The notes: generated from the sequence alone by a model not told the origin. A DNA stretch of 7,591 bases from CAYGWP01 sp964353455 (GCA_964353455.1 CAYGWP010000313.1:1-7591), one strand, 5' to 3'. Shown: positions 1 to 6,175, counted from the stretch's first letter. A program made the numbers and translations.

Positions 1-371
1 GCCTGGCCGACAAGGGCTTCTACAACGGCGGCGTGTTCCACCGCGTCATCGCCAACTTCATGGTCCAGGGCGGCGACCCGACGGGCAAAGGGACCGGCGG
101 GCCGGGCTACGTCATCGCCGATGAGTTCTCGCCGCGCCTCAGGCACGCCCGCGGCGTCATCTCGATGGCCAACGCCGGGCCGAACACCGGCGGCAGCCAG
201 TTCTTCATCACCCACGTGCCGTGCTCGCATCTCGACGGCAAGCACGCCGTCTTCGGCCGCGTCACCAGCGGCATGGACGTTGTGGACGCGATCAAGGCGG
301 GCGACAAGATCGTCCGCATCACCGTTGACCGCAAACGCAACCACCCGTACCAGCCGCAAACCCTGCGCTAA
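1..371 (+). CDS. Cyclophilin-type peptidyl-prolyl cis-trans isomerase (3' part only)
   Basis: This is the C-terminal 122 residues of a cyclophilin, which catalyses cis-trans isomerisation of X-Pro bonds and assists protein folding. The reading frame is already open at base 3 (LADKGFYNGGVFHRVI), so the start lies left of the window and roughly 40 to 50 residues are missing for a usual 165-residue single-domain protein. Visible family blocks are FHRVI with the catalytic Arg, FMVQGGDPTGKGTGGPGY, SMANAGPNTGGSQFFIT, and HLDGKHAVFGRV with GMDVVDAI. The cyclosporin-contacting Trp of human cyclophilin A (WLDGKH) is His here, as in many bacterial enzymes. The C-terminus (GDKIVRITVDRKRNHPYQPQ) matches the usual end of short bacterial cyclophilins, so it looks complete on that side. 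Whether it is cytoplasmic or exported cannot be told without the N-terminus. It converges on the phosphate transporter gene with 3 bases between the two stop codons. Confidence 0.96.
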   Translation, partial: LADKGFYNGGVFHRVIANFMVQGGDPTGKGTGGPGYVIADEFSPRLRHARGVISMANAGPNTGGSQFFITHVPCSHLDGKHAVFGRVTSGMDVVDAIKAGDKIVRITVDRKRNHPYQPQTLR

Positions 372-374
372 CGG

Positions 375-1655
375 TCAGCCGCTGACGACGTACATCAGCA
401 CCCAGTAGAGGACCGCCGCTAGGACGGCCGAGACAGGGATCGTCACGACCCAGGATGTGAAGATTCTGCGGATGACCCCCAGGTCGAGGGCGGCGAACCC
501 GCGCGCCAGGCCCACGCCCATCACCGCGCCGACGATGACGAAGGTCGTAGAGATCGGCATGCCGAGTTTCGAGAACACCAGCACCGTCGTCGCCGTGCCG
601 AACTCGGCCGAGAACCCGCGCGTCGACGTCATCTCCGTTATGTTCTTGCCGATCGTCTTCATCACCTTATATCCATAGGTTGCGAGGCCCAGCACGATCC
701 CCGCCCCGCCGAACGCCAGCAGCCACGCCGGGATGACGATCTTCTCGGGCGTCACCGAGGGGTTGCCGATGATCTGCATGGCGGCGGCCAGAGGACCGAT
801 GGCGTTGGCGCAGTCGTTTGCGCCGTGCGCAAAACTCATGTAGGATGCCGTCGCGACCTGCATGTAGCCGAACCACCGCTCGACGGCCGCATACCGCTCC
901 TTCAATCGCACCCGGTGCTCCCACATCTTCTTGCGGAGCGTCAGGCGGATGACCACGAACACCGCCAGGCCGACGCCAAGCGAAATCGGCGCCGCCAGTG
1001 TAATTTCCATGTTCAACTTCAGGCCCGGCAGCCCGCGATAGACGGCCGAGAACGTTACGATTGCCGCCAGCGCCGCCATCGCAAACGGCACGAACACCAT
1101 CGCCATGAAAACGGGGTGGCGGCTCTCAAGGACGTATCGCCTGACACCCCAGCGGTAAATGACGTAGGCCAGCACGGCTCCGAAGAGCGGGGAGACGACC
1201 CAACTGGCGGCGATCCGCCCCATCTCCTCCCAATGGATGCACCACGGCCCGCACGCCGCAACCGCGAAGCCTATCACACCGCCGATGATGGCGTGCGTCG
1301 TCGAGACCGGCTGGCCGAAGAACGTTGCGATGTTCAGCCACAGCGACGCCGCAATCATGGCCGCGATCATGCCGATCGCCAGCACCTCCGGCTTCATCCA
1401 CGGGCAGTCGGGACGCGATGAGAATGTCTCCAGGCTGACGATCGATCCGGAGATGGTTTCGGCCACGGGCGCGCCGACGAGAAACGCGCCGCTGAACTCA
1501 AAAACAGCCGCAAGCAGAACGGCCTTGCCCACGGTGATCGCCCCGGAACCCACCGACGTGCCGAAGGCGTTGGCCACGTCGTTGGCCCCGATGTTCCAGG
1601 CCATGTACAGGCCGCCCACGACGGCGATAATGAGCAGGATGGTCAGTGGTTCCAT
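375..1655 (-). CDS. pit: PiT-family inorganic phosphate transporter
   Basis: A 426-residue integral inner-membrane protein of the PHO4/PiT family, which imports inorganic phosphate (usually as a metal-phosphate complex or with a cation). The two inverted-repeat halves each carry the signature: GANDVANAFG at residues 23-32 and GANDCANAIG at 278-287. Each half also has a later Pro-Ile/Val-Ser-Thr-Thr motif (GQPVSTTHAIIGG near 114 and GMPISTTFVIVG near 365). About ten hydrophobic segments are visible. A charged cytoplasmic loop around residues 238-262 (RLTLRKKMWEHRVRLKERY) separates the halves. The ATG at 1655 has a GGAAAG Shine-Dalgarno 5 bases upstream. The gene lies 25 bases after the DUF47/PhoU-like gene on the same strand, the classic pairing for this transporter type, so the two are probably co-transcribed. 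The second STT motif ends in Phe where the first has His, a possible functional difference between halves. Confidence 0.96.
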   Translation of the reverse strand: MEPLTILLIIAVVGGLYMAWNIGANDVANAFGTSVGSGAITVGKAVLLAAVFEFSGAFLVGAPVAETISGSIVSLETFSSRPDCPWMKPEVLAIGMIAAMIAASLWLNIATFFGQPVSTTHAIIGGVIGFAVAACGPWCIHWEEMGRIAASWVVSPLFGAVLAYVIYRWGVRRYVLESRHPVFMAMVFVPFAMAALAAIVTFSAVYRGLPGLKLNMEITLAAPISLGVGLAVFVVIRLTLRKKMWEHRVRLKERYAAVERWFGYMQVATASYMSFAHGANDCANAIGPLAAAMQIIGNPSVTPEKIVIPAWLLAFGGAGIVLGLATYGYKVMKTIGKNITEMTSTRGFSAEFGTATTVLVFSKLGMPISTTFVIVGAVMGVGLARGFAALDLGVIRRIFTSWVVTIPVSAVLAAVLYWVLMYVVSG

Positions 1656-1680
1656 CGCGTCTTTCCGGTCAGGCGCGGCA

Positions 1681-2352
1681 CTACCGCCGCGTGATCATCA
1701 GGCGCATGTTCTTGCCGACGTTCTCCGCATGATTGGCTATGCCGCCGAGGGCGCGGCAGAGTTTGTCTATGAGGAGGATCGTGATGGGGTCCATGTTGAG
1801 AGCGCCGTAGTAATGGCGCGCCAGTTTGCGGCTGAGTTTGTCGGACTCCCACTCCATGTGCGCCACTTCCTGGATCTTCCCCAGGACGAAGTCCGCCTCC
1901 GGGCCGACGAACGATTCCTTCTGGAGTTCGCCCAGTTTCTGCGCAACGCCCAGCAGCGTCTCGCTAACTTCGACGACCTTGTCCACGTATTCGAGGAACT
2001 CTGCGTGGTACTCCTTCGGGATGTCGAGGACGCGGAACGTCGCCACGATCGAGAAATCCTGCGCATCGTCGGCGATGCGGTCCATCTGGGCCAGAAACCG
2101 CGCCATGTCCTCGCGGTCCACCGCCAGCCAGTACCGGTGCGGCAGGTTCTCGCGTATCTGGTCCTTCAACTGGTCCGCCTCGTACTCCGTCTTCGACATC
2201 TGGTATTGAAGGTCGTTGACGCGCTGCTGGTCGCCTGCCAGTATCGCATCGGCGATGGGGCGCACCAGCGCCACGCACTCGTGCACCTTCTTCGCATGTT
2301 CCACCAGCGGCCCGAACGGCGACTTGCCGAATACGCCCAATAGGCCTCCCAT
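1681..2352 (-). CDS. DUF47 / PhoU-like phosphate transport regulator
   Basis: A 223-residue, almost entirely alpha-helical soluble protein of the DUF47 (TIGR00153, PhoU-like) family. These are accessory or regulatory partners encoded next to PiT transporters. It begins MGGLLGVFGKSPFGPLVEH, the usual family N-terminus. Acidic helix motifs resembling the metal-cluster ligands of PhoU-fold proteins are present: E56xxxD60 (KTEYEADQLK), D91xxxD95 (MDRIADDAQDF) and E167xxxD171 (MEWESDKLSRK), followed by a C-terminal IANHAENVGKNM helix. The start at 2352 is chosen because AAGGAG sits 6 bases upstream and the family homology begins there. The frame stays open upstream to 2547, but that extension is translation of the palindromic repeat and looks like no protein. 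It is the first gene of the operon with the transporter, and a candidate promoter lies 39 to 66 bases upstream. The exact regulatory role is unproven for this family; inference is control of PiT activity. Confidence 0.93.
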   Translation of the reverse strand: MGGLLGVFGKSPFGPLVEHAKKVHECVALVRPIADAILAGDQQRVNDLQYQMSKTEYEADQLKDQIRENLPHRYWLAVDREDMARFLAQMDRIADDAQDFSIVATFRVLDIPKEYHAEFLEYVDKVVEVSETLLGVAQKLGELQKESFVGPEADFVLGKIQEVAHMEWESDKLSRKLARHYYGALNMDPITILLIDKLCRALGGIANHAENVGKNMRLMITRR

Positions 2353-2390
2353 GACCCGCTCCTTTTCGCAAGAGGTGGCTGCGAGCCAGT

Positions 2391-2418
2391 ATCCTACTAG
2401 TGCTTTGTCAGTCGTCAA
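2391..2418 (-). promoter_or_regulatory. Candidate sigma70 promoter of the PhoU-like/pit operon
   Basis: On the minus strand TTGACG (2413-2418) is followed after 16 bases by TAGGAT (2391-2396). This gives 5 of 6 and 4 of 6 matches to the -35 and -10 consensus. It sits 39 bases before the start codon at 2352, leaving a short leader that contains the AAGGAG ribosome-binding site. The -35 hexamer lies in the outer flank of palindromic repeat A. I see no convincing Pho box. Confidence 0.4.
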
Positions 2419-2431
2419 GTGATGAATGGCC

Positions 2432-2542
2432 GGGTGGCACGGCCACGCTGTTCTGCGTGGCCGTGGTCTCTCCCCAGGCGGCAACCACGGCCACAGCCTG
2501 CCCGCCTGTGGCGGGCAAAGGCACAGCGTGGCCGTGCCACCC
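2432..2542. repeat. Palindromic intergenic repeat, family 1 copy A (111 bp)
   Basis: The ends are a perfect 19-bp inverted repeat, GGGTGGCACGGCCACGCTG at 2432-2450 and its complement at 2524-2542. Inside is a second inverted pair, GTGGCCGTGGT (2457-2467) with ACCACGGCCAC (2484-2494). A separate small hairpin follows, TGCCCGCC/GGCGGGCA with a 3-base loop (2499-2517). The symmetry continues outward imperfectly: CGTCAAG at 2413-2419 pairs with CTTGACG at 2554-2560, with 12 and 11 bases between, so the full unit may be about 148 bp. The same outer and inner repeats recur at 6020-6109, so this is a dispersed family and not a one-off terminator. No ORF with protein-like composition lies in it. It resembles REP/BIME or MITE-type elements. 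It occupies most of the 323-base gap between the divergent genes at 2352 and 2676. Confidence 0.9.
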
Positions 2543-2624
2543 TTCAATTGACGCTTGACGGACTACCGGCCCTCTCGCCGAATGCACGCGACGGATTCTC
2601 CGCAATCGGAAGGCGACACGGGAG

Positions 2625-2632
2625 TTTAATAT
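2625..2632 (+). promoter_or_regulatory. AT-rich -10-like element before the 2676 gene
   Basis: TTTAATAT is the only AT-rich stretch in the GC-rich leader and lies about 44 bases before the chosen ATG at 2676. TTTAAT matches TATAAT at 5 of 6 positions, but no good -35 hexamer stands 16 to 18 bases upstream. A TTGACGCTTGACG tandem at 2548-2560 is too far upstream to pair with it. This is a weak promoter candidate. Confidence 0.2.
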
Positions 2633-2675
2633 ACCGACCGGCATGGCAGGCACGCGCCGCATCCGCGGAGAGGAA

Positions 2676-4166
2676 ATGATCGAGCACGCGAGGATGACCG
2701 CGATTCTGGCCGCCGCCCTTGTGGCGGCGACGCTCACCTGCCTGCCGCCGGCGCAGGCCGCCGCGCCATTCGATGCCGCGGCCATCAAGACCAGCGTCGG
2801 CCCGGCCGTCTGCCGCATCGTGGCCGCCAACTCGTGGGGCGTGCCGACGGCCTACGCCACCGGGTTCCTCCTCGGCGACGGACGATTCATCATCGCCGAC
2901 ATCGGCGTGGCAGCGCAGGCCGGTGCAGGGCAGGTCACCGCCGAATTCGCCGACGGCACGTCGCTGACATGCAAGGAGTTCGGCTGGGCCGATCCGGGGC
3001 TGGGCCTCGTGGCGCTGCGGGCCGGGGCGGGCGACCCGAAACGGTCGGGCCTGCCGCTGGCCGCCGCCGTGCCGCCGCTCGACGGTTCCGTCGTCGTCGC
3101 CGCCCAGGGGTGCCGCTGGGCGGGCGCGCCCGAACTCGTGACCGGCCGCATCTGGCGCGGGGCGCCCCTGAAGGACATGGCGTCGCGCGCCCGGATCGAG
3201 CCGCCTGCCGGCCCCGATGCCTTCATCCGCATGGACGGCGGGCGACTGGAATTGGCCGGCGGCTCGCCCGTCATCGACCCCTCCGGCACGGTCCTCGCCG
3301 TCATCCTCGACCTCTCGGTCGGCGACGTGACGCTTTTCCAGGGGATGCCGGCAGCGTCCGTCCGCGCGGCCATGATGGCGGCCCAGCCGCAACTCAAGCC
3401 CCTGGCGGAACTGCCGAGACCGCTCTGGCCGAGCAGGTTCGTCCGGATTCCCGGCCCGCCGCTGACGGCCGCCGAAATCACTCACACCTTCCAGGCCGTA
3501 AAGAACGCCTTTACGTGTCAAATGTGCAAGGGCACCGGCAAGGTGGAAGTGGATCGCGGCCGCGGGGGATTCCTCGGCTTCTTCAGCCGCACGCACGAGC
3601 GCGAGTGCCCCGACTGCGGCGGCGGCAAGATCGCGTATCAGGACAGCCTGGGCCTTCAGTTGGGGGCCCTCGCGGACGAGGCGACGCGCACGGTCTGGGC
3701 GCCGGTTGGCGTCGATGAACGTGCCCGCGTGGCGGCCCGGGGCGCCGTCTCGGACGTCTGCAAGACCATCGCGGCAGCGCGGTTCCAGTTCCAGCGGCCC
3801 TACGCCATGGCCGTGGCCGACGAATTCGCCAAGCCGGCGACCCGGCCGCCGCGCGGCGTGTTCCTCTACGCTCAAGTCCAGCGGCACCTTGATGGCCCCG
3901 ACGGCAAGTACGCGATCCTGGGTGCGTGGCGGCTCCCCAAAGAAGTCGCAGTTCGCGTCAATGACCTTCAGGGAGGTCCCCCCGGCAAGGCCCCTGCGGG
4001 GCCGCGTCGCGATCCGGCCGACGGCACGTGGGTCGTCGTCGGTGGCACGATCCTCTCGGGCTATAACACCGGCAACGGCGAGGGGCTGTTCATGCTCCCG
4101 GCGGAGTGGTGCACGGCGGGCGTCCCCGGCATCGCGCCGCCGCCTGCCGCCCCTGCCAGGCCGTGA
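2676..4166 (+). CDS. Exported trypsin-like pseudoprotease with DnaJ-type zinc-finger module, function unknown
   Basis: A 496-residue protein I cannot name. The ATG at 2676 is preferred over an in-frame ATG at 2643 because GGAG lies 5 bases before it and a signal peptide follows directly (residues 1-28, hydrophobic TAILAAALVAATLTCL, cleavage near AQA/AAPF). Residues about 40-235 follow the pattern of an HtrA/S1C chymotrypsin-fold domain: ATGFLLGDGRFIIADIGVA, FADGTSLTCKEFGWADPGLGLVAL, LELAGGSPVIDPSGTVLAVI. By eye the catalytic triad is lost: His is Gly77, Asp is Gly110 and Ser is Ala194. Residues 281-318 carry CQMCKGTGK (C281, C284) and CPDCGGGK (C311, C314). These are two DnaJ-like CxxCxGxG halves that should bind one zinc, separated by a basic Gly/Phe-rich loop. 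The C-terminal 180 residues match nothing I know and end in a Pro/Ala tail. It stands alone between promoters, so its neighbours give little functional hint. Confidence 0.85.
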   Translation: MIEHARMTAILAAALVAATLTCLPPAQAAAPFDAAAIKTSVGPAVCRIVAANSWGVPTAYATGFLLGDGRFIIADIGVAAQAGAGQVTAEFADGTSLTCKEFGWADPGLGLVALRAGAGDPKRSGLPLAAAVPPLDGSVVVAAQGCRWAGAPELVTGRIWRGAPLKDMASRARIEPPAGPDAFIRMDGGRLELAGGSPVIDPSGTVLAVILDLSVGDVTLFQGMPAASVRAAMMAAQPQLKPLAELPRPLWPSRFVRIPGPPLTAAEITHTFQAVKNAFTCQMCKGTGKVEVDRGRGGFLGFFSRTHERECPDCGGGKIAYQDSLGLQLGALADEATRTVWAPVGVDERARVAARGAVSDVCKTIAAARFQFQRPYAMAVADEFAKPATRPPRGVFLYAQVQRHLDGPDGKYAILGAWRLPKEVAVRVNDLQGGPPGKAPAGPRRDPADGTWVVVGGTILSGYNTGNGEGLFMLPAEWCTAGVPGIAPPPAAPARP

Positions 4167-4181
4167 GACGGATGTTTTTTT
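4161..4181 (+). terminator. Weak candidate intrinsic terminator
   Basis: CCGT (4161-4164) and ACGG (4168-4171) form a short 4-bp stem overlapping the TGA stop, and seven T follow at 4175-4181. The T run is unusual in this GC-rich sequence and correctly placed after the gene, but the stem is short and separated from the T run by three bases. Confidence 0.3.
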
Positions 4182-4211
4182 GACCCGCGCCCGCGAGGCG
4201 GCATCACATCG

Positions 4212-4239
4212 TTGCATCATCGCCACGATCTGATATGAT
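4212..4239 (+). promoter_or_regulatory. Candidate sigma70 promoter of the SGNH/RraA-like pair
   Basis: TATGAT at 4234-4239 matches the -10 consensus at 5 of 6 positions. TTGCAT at 4212-4217, 16 bases before it, is a poor -35 (3 of 6). The predicted start of transcription near 4246 gives a leader of about 60 bases that ends in the strong AAGGAG site at 4297-4302. Confidence 0.4.
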
Positions 4240-4308
4240 GCGCCCGCCGTGATCACACGCGGTCGGCGACCGTGGTTGCCGCGCATCGTCACCTGCAAGG
4301 AGCGCCCG

Positions 4309-5013
4309 ATGAAGCGTTCATCGACTTGTGCCGTCGTTGCGGCGATCGGCATTGCCTTGCTTGCGGCGGCGGCAGTTGCGGCAGAGAAGGCCAAGGCCCC
4401 CGAGGCCCCCAAGATCGACCCCAGCCTCCCGAAGGTCCTCATCATCGGCGACTCCATCTCCATCGGCTACACCCCGACGGTGCAGAAACTCCTGGCGGGA
4501 AAAGTCAACGTCGTCCGCATCCCCGGCAACGGCCAGCACACCGCGACGGGCATGGCCAAACTCCAGGGCTGGCTCGGATCCGAAAAGTGGGACGCCATCC
4601 ATTTCAACTGGGGCCTCTGGGACCTCGCCTACCGCGGCGTCAAGGATGAGAAGGTCCGCGATAAGGTCGATGGCAAGCAGTTCGTTCCGCTTGAGGAATA
4701 TGAGAAGAACCTGCGCGAACTGGTCAAGCGCCTCAAGGCCACCGGCGCCAAACTCATCTGGACGACCACCACGCCCGTCCCCGACGGCGACAAGGGCCGA
4801 TTTCCCAACGACGAACTCAAGTACAACGCCGCCGCCGAGAAGATCATGAAGGGAAACGGCGTGGCCGTCGATGACCTCCATGCGGCCGTCATGCCCAGGC
4901 TCAAGGAACTCCAACTGCCGGGCAACGTGCACTTCACGCCCCAGGGCTACGAGTTCCTCGCCGAGCAGGTGGCCGCAAGCATCCTGAAAGCGCTTCAAGC
5001 GCCGGCGAAGTGA
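4309..5013 (+). CDS. Exported SGNH/GDSL-family hydrolase
   Basis: A 234-residue exported SGNH-fold hydrolase, probably a carbohydrate or lipid esterase; the substrate cannot be read from sequence. The ATG at 4309 follows AAGGAG by 6 bases and opens a signal peptide (residues 1-25, VVAAIGIALLAAAAVAA). The block I nucleophile is Ser49 in VLIIGDSISIGY (44-53). The block II Gly lies in RIPGNGQHTATG (70-81), and block III is HFNWGLWDL with Asn100. The catalytic His is His208 in NVHFTPQGYEFLAEQV. The Asp usually three residues before that His is Gly205 here (LPGNVHFT). I recall this NVHFT form as common in planctomycete members, so it may be a subfamily trait rather than inactivation. An in-frame GTG at 4249 is rejected because it lacks a ribosome-binding site and precedes the signal peptide. 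The next gene begins 49 bases downstream and also has a signal peptide, which suggests an operon of exported proteins. Confidence 0.92.
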   Translation: MKRSSTCAVVAAIGIALLAAAAVAAEKAKAPEAPKIDPSLPKVLIIGDSISIGYTPTVQKLLAGKVNVVRIPGNGQHTATGMAKLQGWLGSEKWDAIHFNWGLWDLAYRGVKDEKVRDKVDGKQFVPLEEYEKNLRELVKRLKATGAKLIWTTTTPVPDGDKGRFPNDELKYNAAAEKIMKGNGVAVDDLHAAVMPRLKELQLPGNVHFTPQGYEFLAEQVAASILKALQAPAK

Positions 5014-5062
5014 CCGCGCCGGCCGTTGCTCAACGCACCTGCTGAATCTGAGGAGGCCGACC

Positions 5063-6001
5063 ATGAAGTCGCACGCCCTCTTTGTCTTCGCGATGCTGGC
5101 CGTGTCCTCCGCAACTCCGGCCGCGGAGCCGGCCAGGGCGCCCGAGAAGGCGGTCCCCGCCGCGGCCGCTTCGGCCGCGACGAAGGAGGCGGAGCCCAGA
5201 AAGTTGACCACCCCCGAGGGCGTCCGCATCCTCCAGAACAAGCCATTTGACGATAGCGACGAGGCACGCCGCGCGATACTCGTTCTCTTCCGCGACCTCC
5301 GCGTGACCGACGTGGTGGACGCCCTGGACCTTATCGGCCTCCAGGACGTCACAGTGATGGAGAAGAGCATCCGGCCCCTCTGGCGAGACGTCGAAAAGTT
5401 CACGCACCGGTTCGTCGGCTTCGCGATCACCGTGCGGCACGTGCCGACCGATGTACGCGTCGGCCAGAACTCGTTTCCCGACATGGCTTCGGCGCAGAAG
5501 TTCAAGAAGGAGCAGTACGGCCGCGCGCCGGATGCCTGGCTCAAGGCGGCCCGCCCGGGCGACTGCGCCGTGATTGACGCCGCGGGCTGCGACGAGACCG
5601 GATTCATCGGCTCCAACAACAGCCTGGGGTACGCCGAGAAGGGCGTCGTCGGCGTCGTCACCAACGGGGGCGCCCGCGATACCGACGAGATCATCCGGGT
5701 AAAGCGTCCCCCGGTGTACTGCCTGAACGGCGCGAGTTCGCGCGGGGTGCGTCCTGGGCGGCTGATCGCGGAGTCGTACAACTTCCCCATCGCGTGCGGC
5801 GGGGTGCTGGTGTTTCCGGGTGATGTGATTGTGGCCGACGGCGACGGCGTGGTCGTCGTGCCTCGCCAGCGGGCCATGGAAGTGGGCCGGATCGCCGCCG
5901 AGATCAACCGCGGCGACGAGAAAGGCCGGGCCGAGCGGTTCAAGCGCCTGGGCCTCGCGCAGGACGAGACCGTCAAGGAACGCCCTGCGCCGAAGGAGTA
6001 G
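5063..6001 (+). CDS. Exported RraA / HMG-aldolase-like protein
   Basis: A 312-residue protein of the RraA-like fold, shared by the RNase E regulator RraA and by 4-hydroxy-4-methyl-2-oxoglutarate/oxaloacetate lyases. AGGAGG 6 bases before the ATG fixes the start. A signal peptide (residues 1-21, LFVFAMLAVSSATPAA) and an Ala/Pro-rich linker (22-46) precede the domain. Family marks are VTDVVDALD (82-89), PGDCAVIDAAG (165-175), GVVGVVTNGGARDTDEI (194-210) with the metal/pyruvate-site Arg205-Asp206, PPVYCLNGASSRG, and FPGDVIVADGDGVVVVP (251-267). The usual GELxATAA segment is replaced by GSNNSLGYAEKG, so the active site differs from standard lyases. At 312 residues it is longer than typical 160-230-residue members because of the leader, the linker and a segment around 98-160. 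The family is normally cytoplasmic, so export is odd. It follows the SGNH hydrolase by 49 bases and is probably co-transcribed with it. An aldolase or decarboxylase role is inference only. Confidence 0.88.
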   Translation: MKSHALFVFAMLAVSSATPAAEPARAPEKAVPAAAASAATKEAEPRKLTTPEGVRILQNKPFDDSDEARRAILVLFRDLRVTDVVDALDLIGLQDVTVMEKSIRPLWRDVEKFTHRFVGFAITVRHVPTDVRVGQNSFPDMASAQKFKKEQYGRAPDAWLKAARPGDCAVIDAAGCDETGFIGSNNSLGYAEKGVVGVVTNGGARDTDEIIRVKRPPVYCLNGASSRGVRPGRLIAESYNFPIACGGVLVFPGDVIVADGDGVVVVPRQRAMEVGRIAAEINRGDEKGRAERFKRLGLAQDETVKERPAPKE

Positions 6002-6019
6002 TCACGGCGCCACTGACGG

Positions 6020-6109
6020 CGGGTGGCACGGCCACGCTGTGGCGTGGCCGTGGCCCTCGGCGGGGCACAACCACGGCCACGCAGAGGCACAGCGTGGCCG
6101 TGCCACCCG
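6020..6109. repeat. Palindromic intergenic repeat, family 1 copy B (90 bp)
   Basis: A perfect 20-bp terminal inverted repeat (6020-6039 with 6090-6109) contains the same 19-base end sequence as copy A at 2432-2542. An inner pair, GCGTGGCCGTGG (6042-6053) with CCACGGCCACGC (6071-6082), is also shared. Copy B lacks copy A's extra TGCCCGCC hairpin, which explains most of the 21-bp length difference. After the right end both copies have six variable bases and then TGACGC, so the conserved unit may extend beyond the palindrome. It lies 18 bases after the stop of the RraA-like gene and could act as a transcript-end structure, but no T run follows, so it is not a standard intrinsic terminator. Confidence 0.9.
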
Positions 6110-6145
6110 TAAGATGACGCACTTCCCGGATTCCGCAGCCGGCGC

Positions 6146-6175
6146 TTGCCGGGACACTTGGTGCGGGTTTATAAT
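6146..6175 (+). promoter_or_regulatory. Candidate sigma70 promoter of the PIN-TRAM gene
   Basis: A perfect TATAAT at 6170-6175 is preceded after 18 bases by TTGCCG (6146-6151, 4 of 6 to consensus). Transcription would start near 6182, giving a leader of about 40 bases with GGAGG at 6211-6215. It begins 37 bases after palindromic repeat B, so transcription of yacL and probably ispD looks independent of the upstream pair. Confidence 0.6.

Noticed and set aside
1237..2343. A 368-codon open frame on the plus strand opposite the pit and PhoU-like genes
   Set aside because: It is the antisense of two clearly identified genes and crosses their junction; there is no ribosome-binding site and no domain.
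2405..2424. Pho box upstream of the phosphate operon
   Set aside because: The GACGACTGAC stretch near the -35 only loosely resembles half of a PhoB direct repeat; the spacing and the second half do not fit.
2353..2547. N-terminal extension of the PhoU-like protein
   Set aside because: The open frame upstream is translation of palindromic repeat A. The strong AAGGAG site and the family N-terminus place the start at 2352.
2544..4463. A 639-codon open frame on the minus strand opposite the pseudoprotease gene
   Set aside because: It is an Arg/Gly/Ala-rich antisense frame typical of GC-rich DNA. It runs through the palindromic repeat's edge and into the next gene, and shows no recognisable domain. 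The plus strand there has a signal peptide, a ribosome-binding site and zinc-finger motifs.
4318..6090. A 590-codon open frame on the minus strand opposite the SGNH and RraA-like genes
   Set aside because: It spans two well-supported plus-strand genes and their intergenic gap, has low-complexity Arg/Ser-rich translation and matches no family.
6020..6109. Repeat B as a simple intrinsic terminator
   Set aside because: The stem is long and perfect, but no T run follows on either strand, and the same sequence occurs at 2432-2542 between divergent genes, where no transcript ends. A role in 3'-end protection is still possible.
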